The translations under genes were made by a program, and so were the position numbers. A stretch of 64,000 bases of DNA from a virus, in the IMG/VR virus record IMGVR_UViG_3300031344_000004, positions 35,822 through 99,821 of that record; one strand, given 5' to 3'. Shown one piece after another: positions 34,892 to 42,979 of the stretch. Numbering within the stretch: position 1 is the first letter of the stretch; every line of letters starts with the position of its first letter. The notes beneath the pieces were generated by a model. It had not been told where the DNA came from, did not search any database, and saw only the letters and a list, made by a program, of their open reading frames with translations.

Positions 34892-35848
34892 TCACTGCTT
34901 CTTGCTCACCGCTCGACCCGCCATTTTCTCCCAATCACGGTGTTCTTCAGGAATCACTTCGAGGTTTTTCCGCCACACCGCTTCCATGACAATTGGCTTG
35001 ACATCATGCTGCTTTGCGACAGCAATGAGGGCATTCAGATCCTTCGGGAAACAATGCCCGCGTGCGCCAGGAATGCCATCATGACCTGGTGTGTCCATGT
35101 GTGTGCTACCCAGACGCTTGTCATACTTTGCATACTCAACAACTTTGTCAACATCAACATCAAGCCCGCTTTTATCAAGTGCATTGCAAATCTGCGCAAG
35201 TTCACAACTCAAGACGACGCGCACTGCCAAGTGAATGTTGGTATAGTACTTGACAAGTTCGCTGGTAGTGCTCGATGTCTTGATGATGGGCACGTTCGGG
35301 AAAGTTGACTGAAAGATCCGTTTGACGTCGTTGATCCAGGGTCGTGGTCCGCCCAAGACAATGCGACTTTGATTACGCATGTCATTGAGTGCATTGGCCT
35401 CGGTCAAAAACTCCGGACAGTGAATCACGTGGAGGCCCGTGCCCTCGAATTGCTTGTTCCACCGCTCCGTCGACCCGGGCGGCACCGTCGACTTGATGAC
35501 AGCAATGCGGTCGACACCACCTGCAACCGCTAGTTCTTTCAGCGCTCCCTCGACGATTGATGTATCACAGCTACCATCTTCATACATCGGCGTCGGCACG
35601 CAGACGAAGTAGACGTGTGAGAAACCGTCGATGCGACTGCACGACTGCACCAGCTCGTTGACCGACCTGACGTCTTCCGCGCTGCAATCACCAGCCATCC
35701 GGGTGATTCGCGCTGGTGTTGCCCCGTGGGCCAACTTGCCCGCCTTATCGTAGACGTAGGCGGTGAGGCCCCGTTCGGCCAACACAGTCGTCAATGAACC
35801 CCCAACGAAACCTTGCCCAATTACCGCAACGCTCTTCGCACTCTTCAT
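34892..35848 (-). CDS. UDP-sugar 6-dehydrogenase-like, C-terminal domain missing
   Basis: A 318-residue protein. SVAVIGQGFVGGSL is the NAD-binding loop, FVCVPTPM the next conserved turn, KSTVPPGSTE the active-site region and ARGHCFPKDLNAL holds the catalytic cysteine. Family members usually run 400 or more residues and end with a UDP-binding domain; here the protein ends about 50 residues after the cysteine. It would oxidise a sugar to a uronic acid if it works without that domain or borrows it from the full-length paralogue at 37201. A leaderless-type promoter precedes it. Confidence 0.75.
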   Translation of the reverse strand: MKSAKSVAVIGQGFVGGSLTTVLAERGLTAYVYDKAGKLAHGATPARITRMAGDCSAEDVRSVNELVQSCSRIDGFSHVYFVCVPTPMYEDGSCDTSIVEGALKELAVAGGVDRIAVIKSTVPPGSTERWNKQFEGTGLHVIHCPEFLTEANALNDMRNQSRIVLGGPRPWINDVKRIFQSTFPNVPIIKTSSTTSELVKYYTNIHLAVRVVLSCELAQICNALDKSGLDVDVDKVVEYAKYDKRLGSTHMDTPGHDGIPGARGHCFPKDLNALIAVAKQHDVKPIVMEAVWRKNLEVIPEEHRDWEKMAGRAVSKKQ

Positions 35849-35854
35849 GCGACG

Positions 35855-35860
35855 ATCATA
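35855..35860 (-). promoter_or_regulatory. Predicted -10 box of leaderless promoter
   Basis: TATGAT, then six bases, then the ATG at 35848. No ribosome site. Confidence 0.55.
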
Positions 35861-36494
35861 CCCCGCTCCACAACCAATGTTTCTGCTCCCACAGCCATTC
35901 GCCAATGCCCTGGCGATCTCGCAGCTTCATCCAGTCGTCCCTGTGTTCGATGAAGTCCGCATACGTCATGTCGTCCATCGACTTGCCCGTGGTGATCGTG
36001 TCGGGGTTCGCACCCACCCGAATCAGGCCCGAGCCAAAGTCCCAATCGGCGGTGACCATGTCGAGGTCACCGCGCTGGCGCAGCTCGGCGAAGACGCGCC
36101 ATGCCGAGCCACACTTGACGTTGAGCAGGCTCTCGTGCTGTGCCGTCGGTGGGCTACAGTCATGGAGGATCAGGGTACCTCCGGGGGCCAAGCACGCCAG
36201 CGCATTCACTGCATCGCTCATCGCCTGTGCGTGGCGGTGATCACCGTCGATGAACACCGCATCGAACTTGTCGGTGTTCTGCGCGAAGAAGGCGTCCGAC
36301 GTCATCCGGTGGGTGCCGCCCTCGATCATGTCAACGCCGACCTTGCGGGCACACTTGACAGCGTCGAAGGTCTCATTCTTGCGGCAACCGATCTCGAGGT
36401 AGCTGGCGTGCTCAAAGAAGTCAACGACCAGCACGATGAGGTCGGTGCGGTTGCGGCACGCGTCGGCGCGGGTGAACAATTGATCGTAGATCAC
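35856..36494 (-). CDS. Class I SAM methyltransferase, Methyltransf_24-like
   Basis: A 212-residue protein starting at a GTG that overlaps the stop of the GT2 gene (GTGA). YLEIGCRKNETF is the SAM loop, DAVFIDGDHRHAQAMSDAVN the typical Methyltransf_24 segment, and LILHDCSPP a following strand. It probably methylates a sugar hydroxyl of the glycan being built by its neighbours. Confidence 0.75.
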   Translation of the reverse strand: MIYDQLFTRADACRNRTDLIVLVVDFFEHASYLEIGCRKNETFDAVKCARKVGVDMIEGGTHRMTSDAFFAQNTDKFDAVFIDGDHRHAQAMSDAVNALACLAPGGTLILHDCSPPTAQHESLLNVKCGSAWRVFAELRQRGDLDMVTADWDFGSGLIRVGANPDTITTGKSMDDMTYADFIEHRDDWMKLRDRQGIGEWLWEQKHWLWSGV

Positions 36495-37204
36495 GGCGGC
36501 GCGCTCGCTTGTTGTGCCGCCCACAGTGCCTTCAACTTGGCATTGTCAGTGGCAATGGCCTGTAGCAGTTCGGGTTGCCTCCACATGCCCTTCGTCGTGG
36601 GCCACCACTGCTTCGCCTCCATGCTGGTCTTGTCACCCGCGGCGATCAGCTCCAGTCCCACGTGCTTGACGGTGATCGCCGAGTCGCGGAAGACCTGAGG
36701 CAGGTCCTTGAGCACCTCAATGACGTAGGTGTCGTTGTGGGCCGACAGCGAGAAGTGGCCCAATGCCTCCCAGTACGAGCGGTGGACGATCGGGAATAGG
36801 TAGCTGTCGCGGCCCCGCGAGTCGACGAGGCCCGACTTGACGTAGCACAGCCTGCCGTCGTCGTGTTTGGCCAGCTCGGCGTCCCAAGCCGGTGTCAGCA
36901 TCAGCGCATCGTCGTTCCACAGGAACAAGAAGCGTCCCTGTGCAATCTCACACAGGCGGTTGTAGTACAGGTGCAGGTCGGCGTAACCATTGCCCCTCGG
37001 GCCCACCACGACCGACACGTGAAACTTGCAGCGCACCGACCTGAGGCAATCAATCGTCGGCCGATCATCATCGTCGGCCCTCACCAGCACCTCGACGTCG
37101 GCCGCATTGGTGACGGTCTGCTCCAACGACGCCAACGACGCCTTGAGCTGGTCAACGCGGCCGCGACTGGGCAGCATCACTGACACCAGGCGGGTGCCGC
37201 TCAC
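36491..37204 (-). CDS. GT2-like glycosyltransferase
   Basis: A 237-residue protein starting at GTG. VSVMLPSRGRVDQLKASLAS opens the GT-A fold, VLVRADDDD is the first acidic patch, and RFLFLWNDDALMLTPAWD carries the metal-binding DD motif. It is paralogous to the enzyme at 51950 and to the remnant at 33232. GTGA overlaps link it to the dehydrogenase upstream and methyltransferase downstream. Confidence 0.78.
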   Translation of the reverse strand: MSGTRLVSVMLPSRGRVDQLKASLASLEQTVTNAADVEVLVRADDDDRPTIDCLRSVRCKFHVSVVVGPRGNGYADLHLYYNRLCEIAQGRFLFLWNDDALMLTPAWDAELAKHDDGRLCYVKSGLVDSRGRDSYLFPIVHRSYWEALGHFSLSAHNDTYVIEVLKDLPQVFRDSAITVKHVGLELIAAGDKTSMEAKQWWPTTKGMWRQPELLQAIATDNAKLKALWAAQQASAPP

Positions 37205-38475
37205 TTGGGGCCCTCACCCAACCTGATGACGGTGACACCCGGTCGATCGGACACGTAGCGGTGTGGGTCGATGACGGTGCTGTCCGGTGGATAGGGCCAG
37301 TCGGCGAAGACCTGGTGGCGAGTGCCGATGAAGTAGACGCCAGCGTCGGTGATGGGTGCGGCACCGTCGACGATGGGATCGACCATGGTGACGTGGACGC
37401 CGCGCTCGCGCAATACGCTCTGGAGCAGGCGAGAGGGGCTGCCTGTCACCAGGTTTGTCTCGGGCTTGAAGGCCTTGCCCATGATGTAGACGGGTGCCGA
37501 ATTGAGGTGCCCGGCATTGAAGTCGGCGATCGCCTCCTCGACCAGGTCGGCGAACCAATCGGTCTGCTTCTCACGCGACAGCATGACGGCCTCGAAGAAG
37601 TCGAAGCCCATGTCGACCCTGCGGGCCAACCACGACAGGGCGATGTTGTCGCGCGGGTGGCAGCCCCCGCCGTCGCCCATGCCCGCTGTCATGTAGCGTG
37701 GACTGATCAGGCGTTCGTCGGCCAGTTTCAAGGCGTCGGTGACGGCGTCGACGTCGCAGCCCGTCTTGTGACACACCTCCATCAGGGTGTTGACGAAGGC
37801 CAGCTTGGTGCTGATGAAGGTGTTGTAGGCGACCTTGATCATCTCGGCGTTGTTGATCGTCGTCCGGTAGAAGGGCCGCTGGTGGATCGTCTTGTAGAAC
37901 TGCTCGGCGAGCTGTGCGGTGTTGGGGTCATCGACGCCGAAGAGGACGAACTCCGGGTGAGTGAAGTCGTAGATCGTCGTGCCCATCGCGATGAAGGCGG
38001 GATTATAGCATAGCTTGATACCAGGATCAAGGAGTGGCCTGATTTCCCGCTCGATAGTACCAGGTAGAACGGTTGAGATGATGACGACGTTAGCCTCGGC
38101 CTTATGTCCATAAAGGCGATTGGTGTTGAGTGTGTTTGAGATCAGTTTCACCGCCTCCTTGAGGTAGGAGTAGTCGAAGTCAACTCGCTTGTGGGGCAAC
38201 CGGGTGATGCCCTCATACTTAGCATGATGCGGCGTCTGTACCGCGACAAAGATGAGATCGCATTCGTTGATGAGGTCGCTCACACCGACCAATCTGATGT
38301 TGGTCTTATCAAGTAACGCCTGCGCACCTACCTCATGATAGGGCAATTTGCGGGTGTTGAGGGTGGTGACTGTCTGTTCCCCCGGATCATAGCCCATTAC
38401 CGTATGACCAAGTTGCTCCATCGCAAGAGCACAAGGCAGACCCAACTTACCCAGTCCCATCCAACCGATTTTCAT
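37201..38475 (-). CDS. UDP-sugar 6-dehydrogenase, full length
   Basis: A 424-residue protein with all three domains. MKIGWMGLGKLGLPCALAME binds NAD, EMIKVAYNTFISTK has the central helix with active-site Asn/Lys, MGDGGGCHPRDN holds the catalytic cysteine, and MGKAFKPETNLVTGSPS opens the C-terminal UDP-binding domain. It probably makes a UDP-hexuronic acid. It is the full-length relative of the gene at 34892. GAGGTC lies before ATG. Confidence 0.85.
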   Translation of the reverse strand: MKIGWMGLGKLGLPCALAMEQLGHTVMGYDPGEQTVTTLNTRKLPYHEVGAQALLDKTNIRLVGVSDLINECDLIFVAVQTPHHAKYEGITRLPHKRVDFDYSYLKEAVKLISNTLNTNRLYGHKAEANVVIISTVLPGTIEREIRPLLDPGIKLCYNPAFIAMGTTIYDFTHPEFVLFGVDDPNTAQLAEQFYKTIHQRPFYRTTINNAEMIKVAYNTFISTKLAFVNTLMEVCHKTGCDVDAVTDALKLADERLISPRYMTAGMGDGGGCHPRDNIALSWLARRVDMGFDFFEAVMLSREKQTDWFADLVEEAIADFNAGHLNSAPVYIMGKAFKPETNLVTGSPSRLLQSVLRERGVHVTMVDPIVDGAAPITDAGVYFIGTRHQVFADWPYPPDSTVIDPHRYVSDRPGVTVIRLGEGPK

Positions 38476-38489
38476 TGAGACCTCACGTT

Positions 38490-38495
38490 ATCATA
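38490..38495 (-). promoter_or_regulatory. Predicted -10 box with short leader
   Basis: TATGAT lies 14 bases before the ATG at 38475, with the ribosome site GAGGTC in between. It sits in a 136-base gap that separates two blocks of glycan genes. Confidence 0.45.
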
Positions 38496-38611
38496 GTAAA
38501 CCGAGCACGATGACGTGGATTCTACGTACATTCCGCCATACATAATCTCATGCTCAAGGCACAGCTACTTCCGATCGTCGAACAGCAATAGGATTGTTGA
38601 TCTACGTGTGG

Positions 38612-39415
38612 TTAATACGACTGTTCAAGATCTACTAACTCATTCATCATCTCAACCATCGATGGAACATTGAGTTTCGCGTTGAGCGATTTGACAGTGA
38701 CCAGCGATCGATCACACTTGACCGGCGTTATAGTTGGGATAATCGTCAAACCCAAGTCCCACGCCTCATTGATGAGGCAGATCAGATCGTGCTTAGTGAT
38801 GACGTGTGGCGCATGAACGTGGAAGGTGCCGGGTTGGTAAAGGTCACCCACAATAATATCACGGAACGCTCGCGCCAACACCCGCGTCGTCACACCGTTC
38901 CAGACGTGGTTAGTGTAACCCTCAATTGTTTGCCCACGTTGTGACATGACCCACTCGAGCAACGACAACTTGCCACGTAGCTCGTGACCAATGATGCTGG
39001 TGCGAATGACCATTGCATTGCGGGGTTCGCCGCACGCCTTTGAGAGTCCGTAATCATCTTCTGCATCAGGGGTGTCGTTTTCGCTGTAGCCTCCGACTCG
39101 ACCCGAAAAGACGCAGTCCGACGTCACGTGGATCAACTTGGCACCTACGTGCGTACATTGGGCCTGCAATAACCATGGAAAGATGGCATTGACCATGAAC
39201 ATCTCGCGGCGAGGGGCGAACTTGTTCTGCTTGATGATGCCGATGCAGTTGATGACGTAATCGACATCATGAATCATGTCCAAGGTAGGTTCCAGGGCGT
39301 TGAGTTGACTACGTCGGACAGCTTTCACTTCAAGCGTAAGTTCGCGCGACAATACTTCGACCACGGTGTGGCCCAACATGCCGGTGTTGCCCAGGACGAT
39401 GACCCGGATCGTCAC
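38612..39415 (-). CDS. RmlD-like 4-keto-sugar reductase
   Basis: A 267-residue SDR starting at a GTG that overlaps the upstream stop (GTGA). IRVIVLGNTGMLGHTVVEVL binds NADPH, LIHVTSDCVFSG and the following GLSKACGE segment carry the catalytic Ser-Tyr-Lys set in RmlD order. It would reduce a 4-keto-6-deoxy sugar made by one of the dehydratases in the window. Confidence 0.78.
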   Translation of the reverse strand: MTIRVIVLGNTGMLGHTVVEVLSRELTLEVKAVRRSQLNALEPTLDMIHDVDYVINCIGIIKQNKFAPRREMFMVNAIFPWLLQAQCTHVGAKLIHVTSDCVFSGRVGGYSENDTPDAEDDYGLSKACGEPRNAMVIRTSIIGHELRGKLSLLEWVMSQRGQTIEGYTNHVWNGVTTRVLARAFRDIIVGDLYQPGTFHVHAPHVITKHDLICLINEAWDLGLTIIPTITPVKCDRSLVTVKSLNAKLNVPSMVEMMNELVDLEQSY

Positions 39416-40350
39416 GTGGCACCCAAGACTTCGTGGATCACTCGTGGCACTGACATCCAACCCTCAGCAGACCGTATCACATCGACAGACGTATGTGCAA
39501 TATCATCGGCTTCGGTGCAGCTCAGTGACGCAATCCGGTTAATTGATGCGACAGCACTATCAACGGTAGTGAAAGGTACGATCAACGGAATCCTGCCGAT
39601 GCCCCACAGGGACCCCTCGTCGTCGGCCTCGCGCATTGAAAAACACCCGCGCGCGGCGACTTCAATGTCGCGTTGCCACAGTGCGTTGTAGTCGGTGACC
39701 CGGCATTGACCATGGCCCGCGTCGATGAGCCAATCGATCTTATCACACCTAATGACCAGCCGCGACGATGATAGTAGCTCCAAGTAGCGCGCGAACGTCG
39801 GTTGCACGGGCACTACTTCAACGTTGATGCCGCGCTGTTTCAATGCATCAAAGAAGGTCACGCGACGGGGGTACAGGGTACCGCAAAAGATCGCTTTGTG
39901 CGCACGCTGTGACCAAGGTGCCGGCGGCGTGCAATACTTGGGCAGCGTCCACACCTGAATGAACCGCGATGGGATGCCCGCTGACCGTACCAGAGCCGCC
40001 CACCAGTGTGACATGTTGAGAAACGTCAGGGGTGATAGGCACGCGTTGATCTTGGCGTAGGAGCCGAAGTACGGCGAGTCGACCAGGAAGTTCTCCCAAG
40101 TGTCTTGTTCGTAGATGAACGAGCGCGTGCCCCGTAGAGCAGACGAGACCGTTTGTAAGTTGTTGACCAACGTCCTCAACCTCAAACGACTGATGACGGC
40201 GGAGCCGATGGGAATATCACCACGTTCGAGCTCGGCGAGCGTCAAGCGCTTGACATTGAACGACGCGTCGAGCACCTCCGTCAACTGGTGTTGGTAACAG
40301 TTGGTCGCTACGTAGTCGAGGTTGTCAACGATGTCGTACAGCTCAACCAC
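39412..40350 (-). CDS. Glycosyltransferase-like protein (GT-B, uncertain)
   Basis: A 312-residue protein starting at GTG. KAIFCGTLYPRRVTFFDALK resembles the inter-domain start of the second Rossmann fold in GT-B enzymes, and WQRDIEVAARGCFSMREAD the acidic donor-binding region in glyco_trans_1_2 proteins. The N-terminal half is unusual. It overlaps the formyltransferase gene by eight bases. Confidence 0.55.
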   Translation of the reverse strand: MVELYDIVDNLDYVATNCYQHQLTEVLDASFNVKRLTLAELERGDIPIGSAVISRLRLRTLVNNLQTVSSALRGTRSFIYEQDTWENFLVDSPYFGSYAKINACLSPLTFLNMSHWWAALVRSAGIPSRFIQVWTLPKYCTPPAPWSQRAHKAIFCGTLYPRRVTFFDALKQRGINVEVVPVQPTFARYLELLSSSRLVIRCDKIDWLIDAGHGQCRVTDYNALWQRDIEVAARGCFSMREADDEGSLWGIGRIPLIVPFTTVDSAVASINRIASLSCTEADDIAHTSVDVIRSAEGWMSVPRVIHEVLGAT

Positions 40351-40999
40351 GTTTGAACCTCACGCGCTCGATGTAGAGGGTACCCGTCTCATCCTTGATA
40401 AAGGCGCTGGGGTAGGGGTGCTCACGGCACCTGATGAAGTCGTAGAGCTGTTGGCACGTAAGATGCTGCAGGCGGTCATGGGTAAGTTCCCCGTCCTTGG
40501 GTTGCAAGCGTTTTCTGGGAGCTACGTAGCCCACCTGAGGGTGTTCTGCAACGGTGGGCCAGTCACGGATCAGTTGGCCCAGCAGATCACACGTCACATA
40601 CGTCAACCGAGCGAACACGTCGTCGAGGTGACCCTCCAACGACAATGGACACTTGTACAACACGGCTCCCCCGTCGAGCTGCGTCGCCGCCCGAAACAGT
40701 GTGGCTTGGGTCTCGGTCACCCCGTCGATGATTTGGTGTTGCAGCGGTGAGCCACCAGCGTAAGCAGGTAGGTCGGACGGGTGTACTACGACGACGTAGT
40801 GGTCGACGGTGTGTTGGGCAGGTACGATCCAGCTCCAACCCACTAGGGCGACGACGTCCCACGCCTCTTCACGTAGAGCAGCGTCGAGGGCCTTCGGAGA
40901 TTCCACCAGCTCGATGTCAACCCCTCGCAAACGTTGCAGTTCGGTGTAGGCTGCATGGGCCCAACTCCTGTATCCGGCGAACAACAGTTTCATCGTCAT
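40343..40999 (-). CDS. Sugar N-formyltransferase-like protein
   Basis: A 218-residue protein of the methionyl-tRNA formyltransferase fold. VVVHPSDLPAYAGGSPLQHQ (about residue 69 on) is the formyl-folate binding motif HPSxLPxYxGxxP, and the DGGAVLYK segment follows in the usual place. It is shorter than tRNA formyltransferases and lacks their tRNA-binding C-terminal domain. This suits an amino-sugar formyltransferase. The aminotransferase at 42976 could provide the amino group. Confidence 0.75.
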   Translation of the reverse strand: MTMKLLFAGYRSWAHAAYTELQRLRGVDIELVESPKALDAALREEAWDVVALVGWSWIVPAQHTVDHYVVVVHPSDLPAYAGGSPLQHQIIDGVTETQATLFRAATQLDGGAVLYKCPLSLEGHLDDVFARLTYVTCDLLGQLIRDWPTVAEHPQVGYVAPRKRLQPKDGELTHDRLQHLTCQQLYDFIRCREHPYPSAFIKDETGTLYIERVRFKRG

Positions 41000-41691
41000 T
41001 CCTCAAACGGGTGATCGACGTACCACCATGCCGCATGGGTTGAGAAGTAAACGCTGTTGCCGGTGGCCAGCGCGTCGTAGGGCGTCGTCTTCCAACACAG
41101 GTGAGGGGCAAAAGTATCATTGACGTAGACGGTACTAGCTTCTAGCACCGGGGCGTAGGCCTCATAGGTCAAGCCACAGGTGCCGCTGATCGTGGCCCAA
41201 TTGTCACGTAGCCATGGCAGTGAATTATGAGTGTAGTTCCAGTCGCGGTGTGGAGCGACGCCGGTGACGTTGAAGAATTGGCGCAGTACGTTGGTCTCCC
41301 GTTGAATGACATCGAGGGGATTGAGGTCATTGATCGCCGCGAACTCAACACAGCTGGTGTGTAGACCCACCTCAAAGCCGTCGCGTTGGGCATGCAGCAG
41401 GTGAGGCAGCACATGGTAGCTCAATGGGTTATACTCGTTGGCCGTCACCCGGACGTAGATCGTCGACCGAGCGCCGGCGGCACGTTCAGCATCGAGGATG
41501 GGCCACAATGTCTTGGGCTTGAAGTCGAGATCATGGCGGAGTATCAACACCTGTTTGGTGGGACACCCGGCACTTAGGAATTCTTGCACCGTCATGAAGG
41601 TATAGCCTTCGTACAAGGCGAGATCGAGGATCTCTCGATAGCGATTGATGGTGCGGTCAAACGGAGTGTTGGGTGTTGACAGACGGCCCAT
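40996..41691 (-). CDS. NodB-like polysaccharide deacetylase family protein
   Basis: A 231-residue protein. QVLILRHDLDFKPKT has the DxD-type metal and base residues of NodB domains, and VGLHTSCVEFA the matching His region. It probably removes acetyl groups from an amino sugar or acts as a related hydrolase. No signal peptide is seen, so it would act in the cytoplasm. A leaderless-type promoter lies just upstream. Confidence 0.65.
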   Translation of the reverse strand: MGRLSTPNTPFDRTINRYREILDLALYEGYTFMTVQEFLSAGCPTKQVLILRHDLDFKPKTLWPILDAERAAGARSTIYVRVTANEYNPLSYHVLPHLLHAQRDGFEVGLHTSCVEFAAINDLNPLDVIQRETNVLRQFFNVTGVAPHRDWNYTHNSLPWLRDNWATISGTCGLTYEAYAPVLEASTVYVNDTFAPHLCWKTTPYDALATGNSVYFSTHAAWWYVDHPFEE

Positions 41692-41697
41692 TGCGTA

Positions 41698-41703
41698 ATC
41701 TTA
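41698..41703 (-). promoter_or_regulatory. Predicted -10 box of leaderless promoter
   Basis: TAAGAT, then six bases, then the ATG at 41691. No ribosome site. Confidence 0.55.
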
Positions 41704-41729
41704 CCCCTTCGACGCAGCGATGACACACC

Positions 41730-42458
41730 TCATGCCAGGCTCCTCATGTGCTGCTCGTACTTCGCCGTCGCCTCGCCGAACGCCACCTGAAACTCGGCGT
41801 CGCCATAGTTGAACCTGCGGTGCTGTGCAAAATCGGGTGCCGCCTTGGCCCCCAACAACGCGAAGGCCCTAGTGCGGTCGTGGTACCGCTGGTGGGCCTG
41901 CTTCACCTTGGCGATGGTGTCGTGCTGGCCCTTCAATGCCCGGTGCAGGCCGAAGTGAAAGGCCTGCTTGTCAGTCGCGTGGTAGCAGTGGAGGCCTGCC
42001 GGCGACAGCGATGCGGGGAGCTCGGCACCGCGTAGCAGCACGTCGTGGCCCGTGTCGACTTGGCGATCGCAGTACAACTCGTCACGAGTGTCATTGAAGG
42101 TAACGCGGGGACTGAAGGCATTGAGGCCGTTGATGAGGCCGTCGGTCATGTAGTCGTGGAGCGGCGCCTGCAGGCCGGTGACGCGGGGGTTGGTGGCGAA
42201 CAGCGCGTAGATGTTGGCCAGCGTGTGATTGGAGATGAGGACAGTGTCGGCATCGACCTTAACGAAGAGGTCGTGGTTGTCACGCGCTTCGCGCCAACCG
42301 TGCCACAGCGCGTTGTGGGCCTCCTTCTCGGCCATGTCGGCGCGGATCAGGTGGGTGACGACGACGCCTTCCTGTTCCTGAATGCGAGCGACGCAGGCCT
42401 GAAAATCGCCCTCCTTGACGTACATGGTGCCGACGAAGATGCGGGGGAGCTGCATCAT
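41730..42458 (-). CDS. Glycosyltransferase-like protein (GT-A type)
   Basis: A 242-residue protein starting at ATG 42458, whose ATGA overlaps the acetyltransferase stop. FVGTMYVKEGDF is the opening strand and DLFVKVDADTVLI carries the DAD metal motif near residue 68. The C-terminus is basic and helical. Longer upstream open frame is discarded because it runs through the acetyltransferase. Confidence 0.65.
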   Translation of the reverse strand: MMQLPRIFVGTMYVKEGDFQACVARIQEQEGVVVTHLIRADMAEKEAHNALWHGWREARDNHDLFVKVDADTVLISNHTLANIYALFATNPRVTGLQAPLHDYMTDGLINGLNAFSPRVTFNDTRDELYCDRQVDTGHDVLLRGAELPASLSPAGLHCYHATDKQAFHFGLHRALKGQHDTIAKVKQAHQRYHDRTRAFALLGAKAAPDFAQHRRFNYGDAEFQVAFGEATAKYEQHMRSLA

Positions 42459-42979
42459 CTCGCGCGCCAATCGCTGTTGAGCATATACATCAACACGTGG
42501 TCGTGGTACTGCCCGTCGCGGTAGAGGCCCTGCGTCAGGCGGCCCTCTTCCTTGAAGCCCAGGCCCTGGTAGATGTGACGGGCGATGGTGTTGAATTCGG
42601 CCGTCGACAGGCCCACCCGGTGCAATTGCAGCTCGTCGAAGCACTTATCGAGCATCCGCGTCCACATGAATTTGGCATAGCCGCTACCTCGGCGAGAGGT
42701 GTGGATGTCGCCGCCCAACACGCAACAGCGGTTGTCGGTGTCAACGTCGTAGAACTTGGCGAGGCCCACCTTGGTGCCACCTACCTCGAAGATCATTCGC
42801 AATTGCGATGAATTGTTGCGGATTCCCTCCCACCAAAGGTAGTGTTGTGCCGCGGTGATGGGCCGCGGGTGGGTGACGTTGCGCAGGACCGCAGGATCAT
42901 TGTGTAGCTCGATGAGCCATTCATGGTCACCGTCGACGATCGGGCGGAGCTGCATGTAATCAGGAACTTGAACCTTCAT
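42455..42979 (-). CDS. GNAT N-acetyltransferase
   Basis: A 174-residue protein. MQLRPIVDGDHEWLIELHND is the usual GNAT N-terminus, and GGDIHTSRRGSGYAKFMWTR the acetyl-CoA pyrophosphate loop. ARHIYQGLGFKEEGRL matches the C-terminal conserved region. It follows the aminotransferase by a four-base overlap, so it probably acetylates the amino sugar, as PseH or WecD do. Confidence 0.82.
   Translation of the reverse strand: MKVQVPDYMQLRPIVDGDHEWLIELHNDPAVLRNVTHPRPITAAQHYLWWEGIRNNSSQLRMIFEVGGTKVGLAKFYDVDTDNRCCVLGGDIHTSRRGSGYAKFMWTRMLDKCFDELQLHRVGLSTAEFNTIARHIYQGLGFKEEGRLTQGLYRDGQYHDHVLMYMLNSDWRAR

Noticed and set aside
35763-36698. 311-codon plus-strand ORF
   Set aside because: It is the reverse shadow of the dehydrogenase and methyltransferase genes; it lacks motifs and a ribosome site, while the minus frames carry clear family motifs.
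37261-38013. 250-codon plus-strand ORF
   Set aside because: Antisense to the full-length UDP-sugar dehydrogenase, with Val/Asp/Gly bias typical of a shadow frame.
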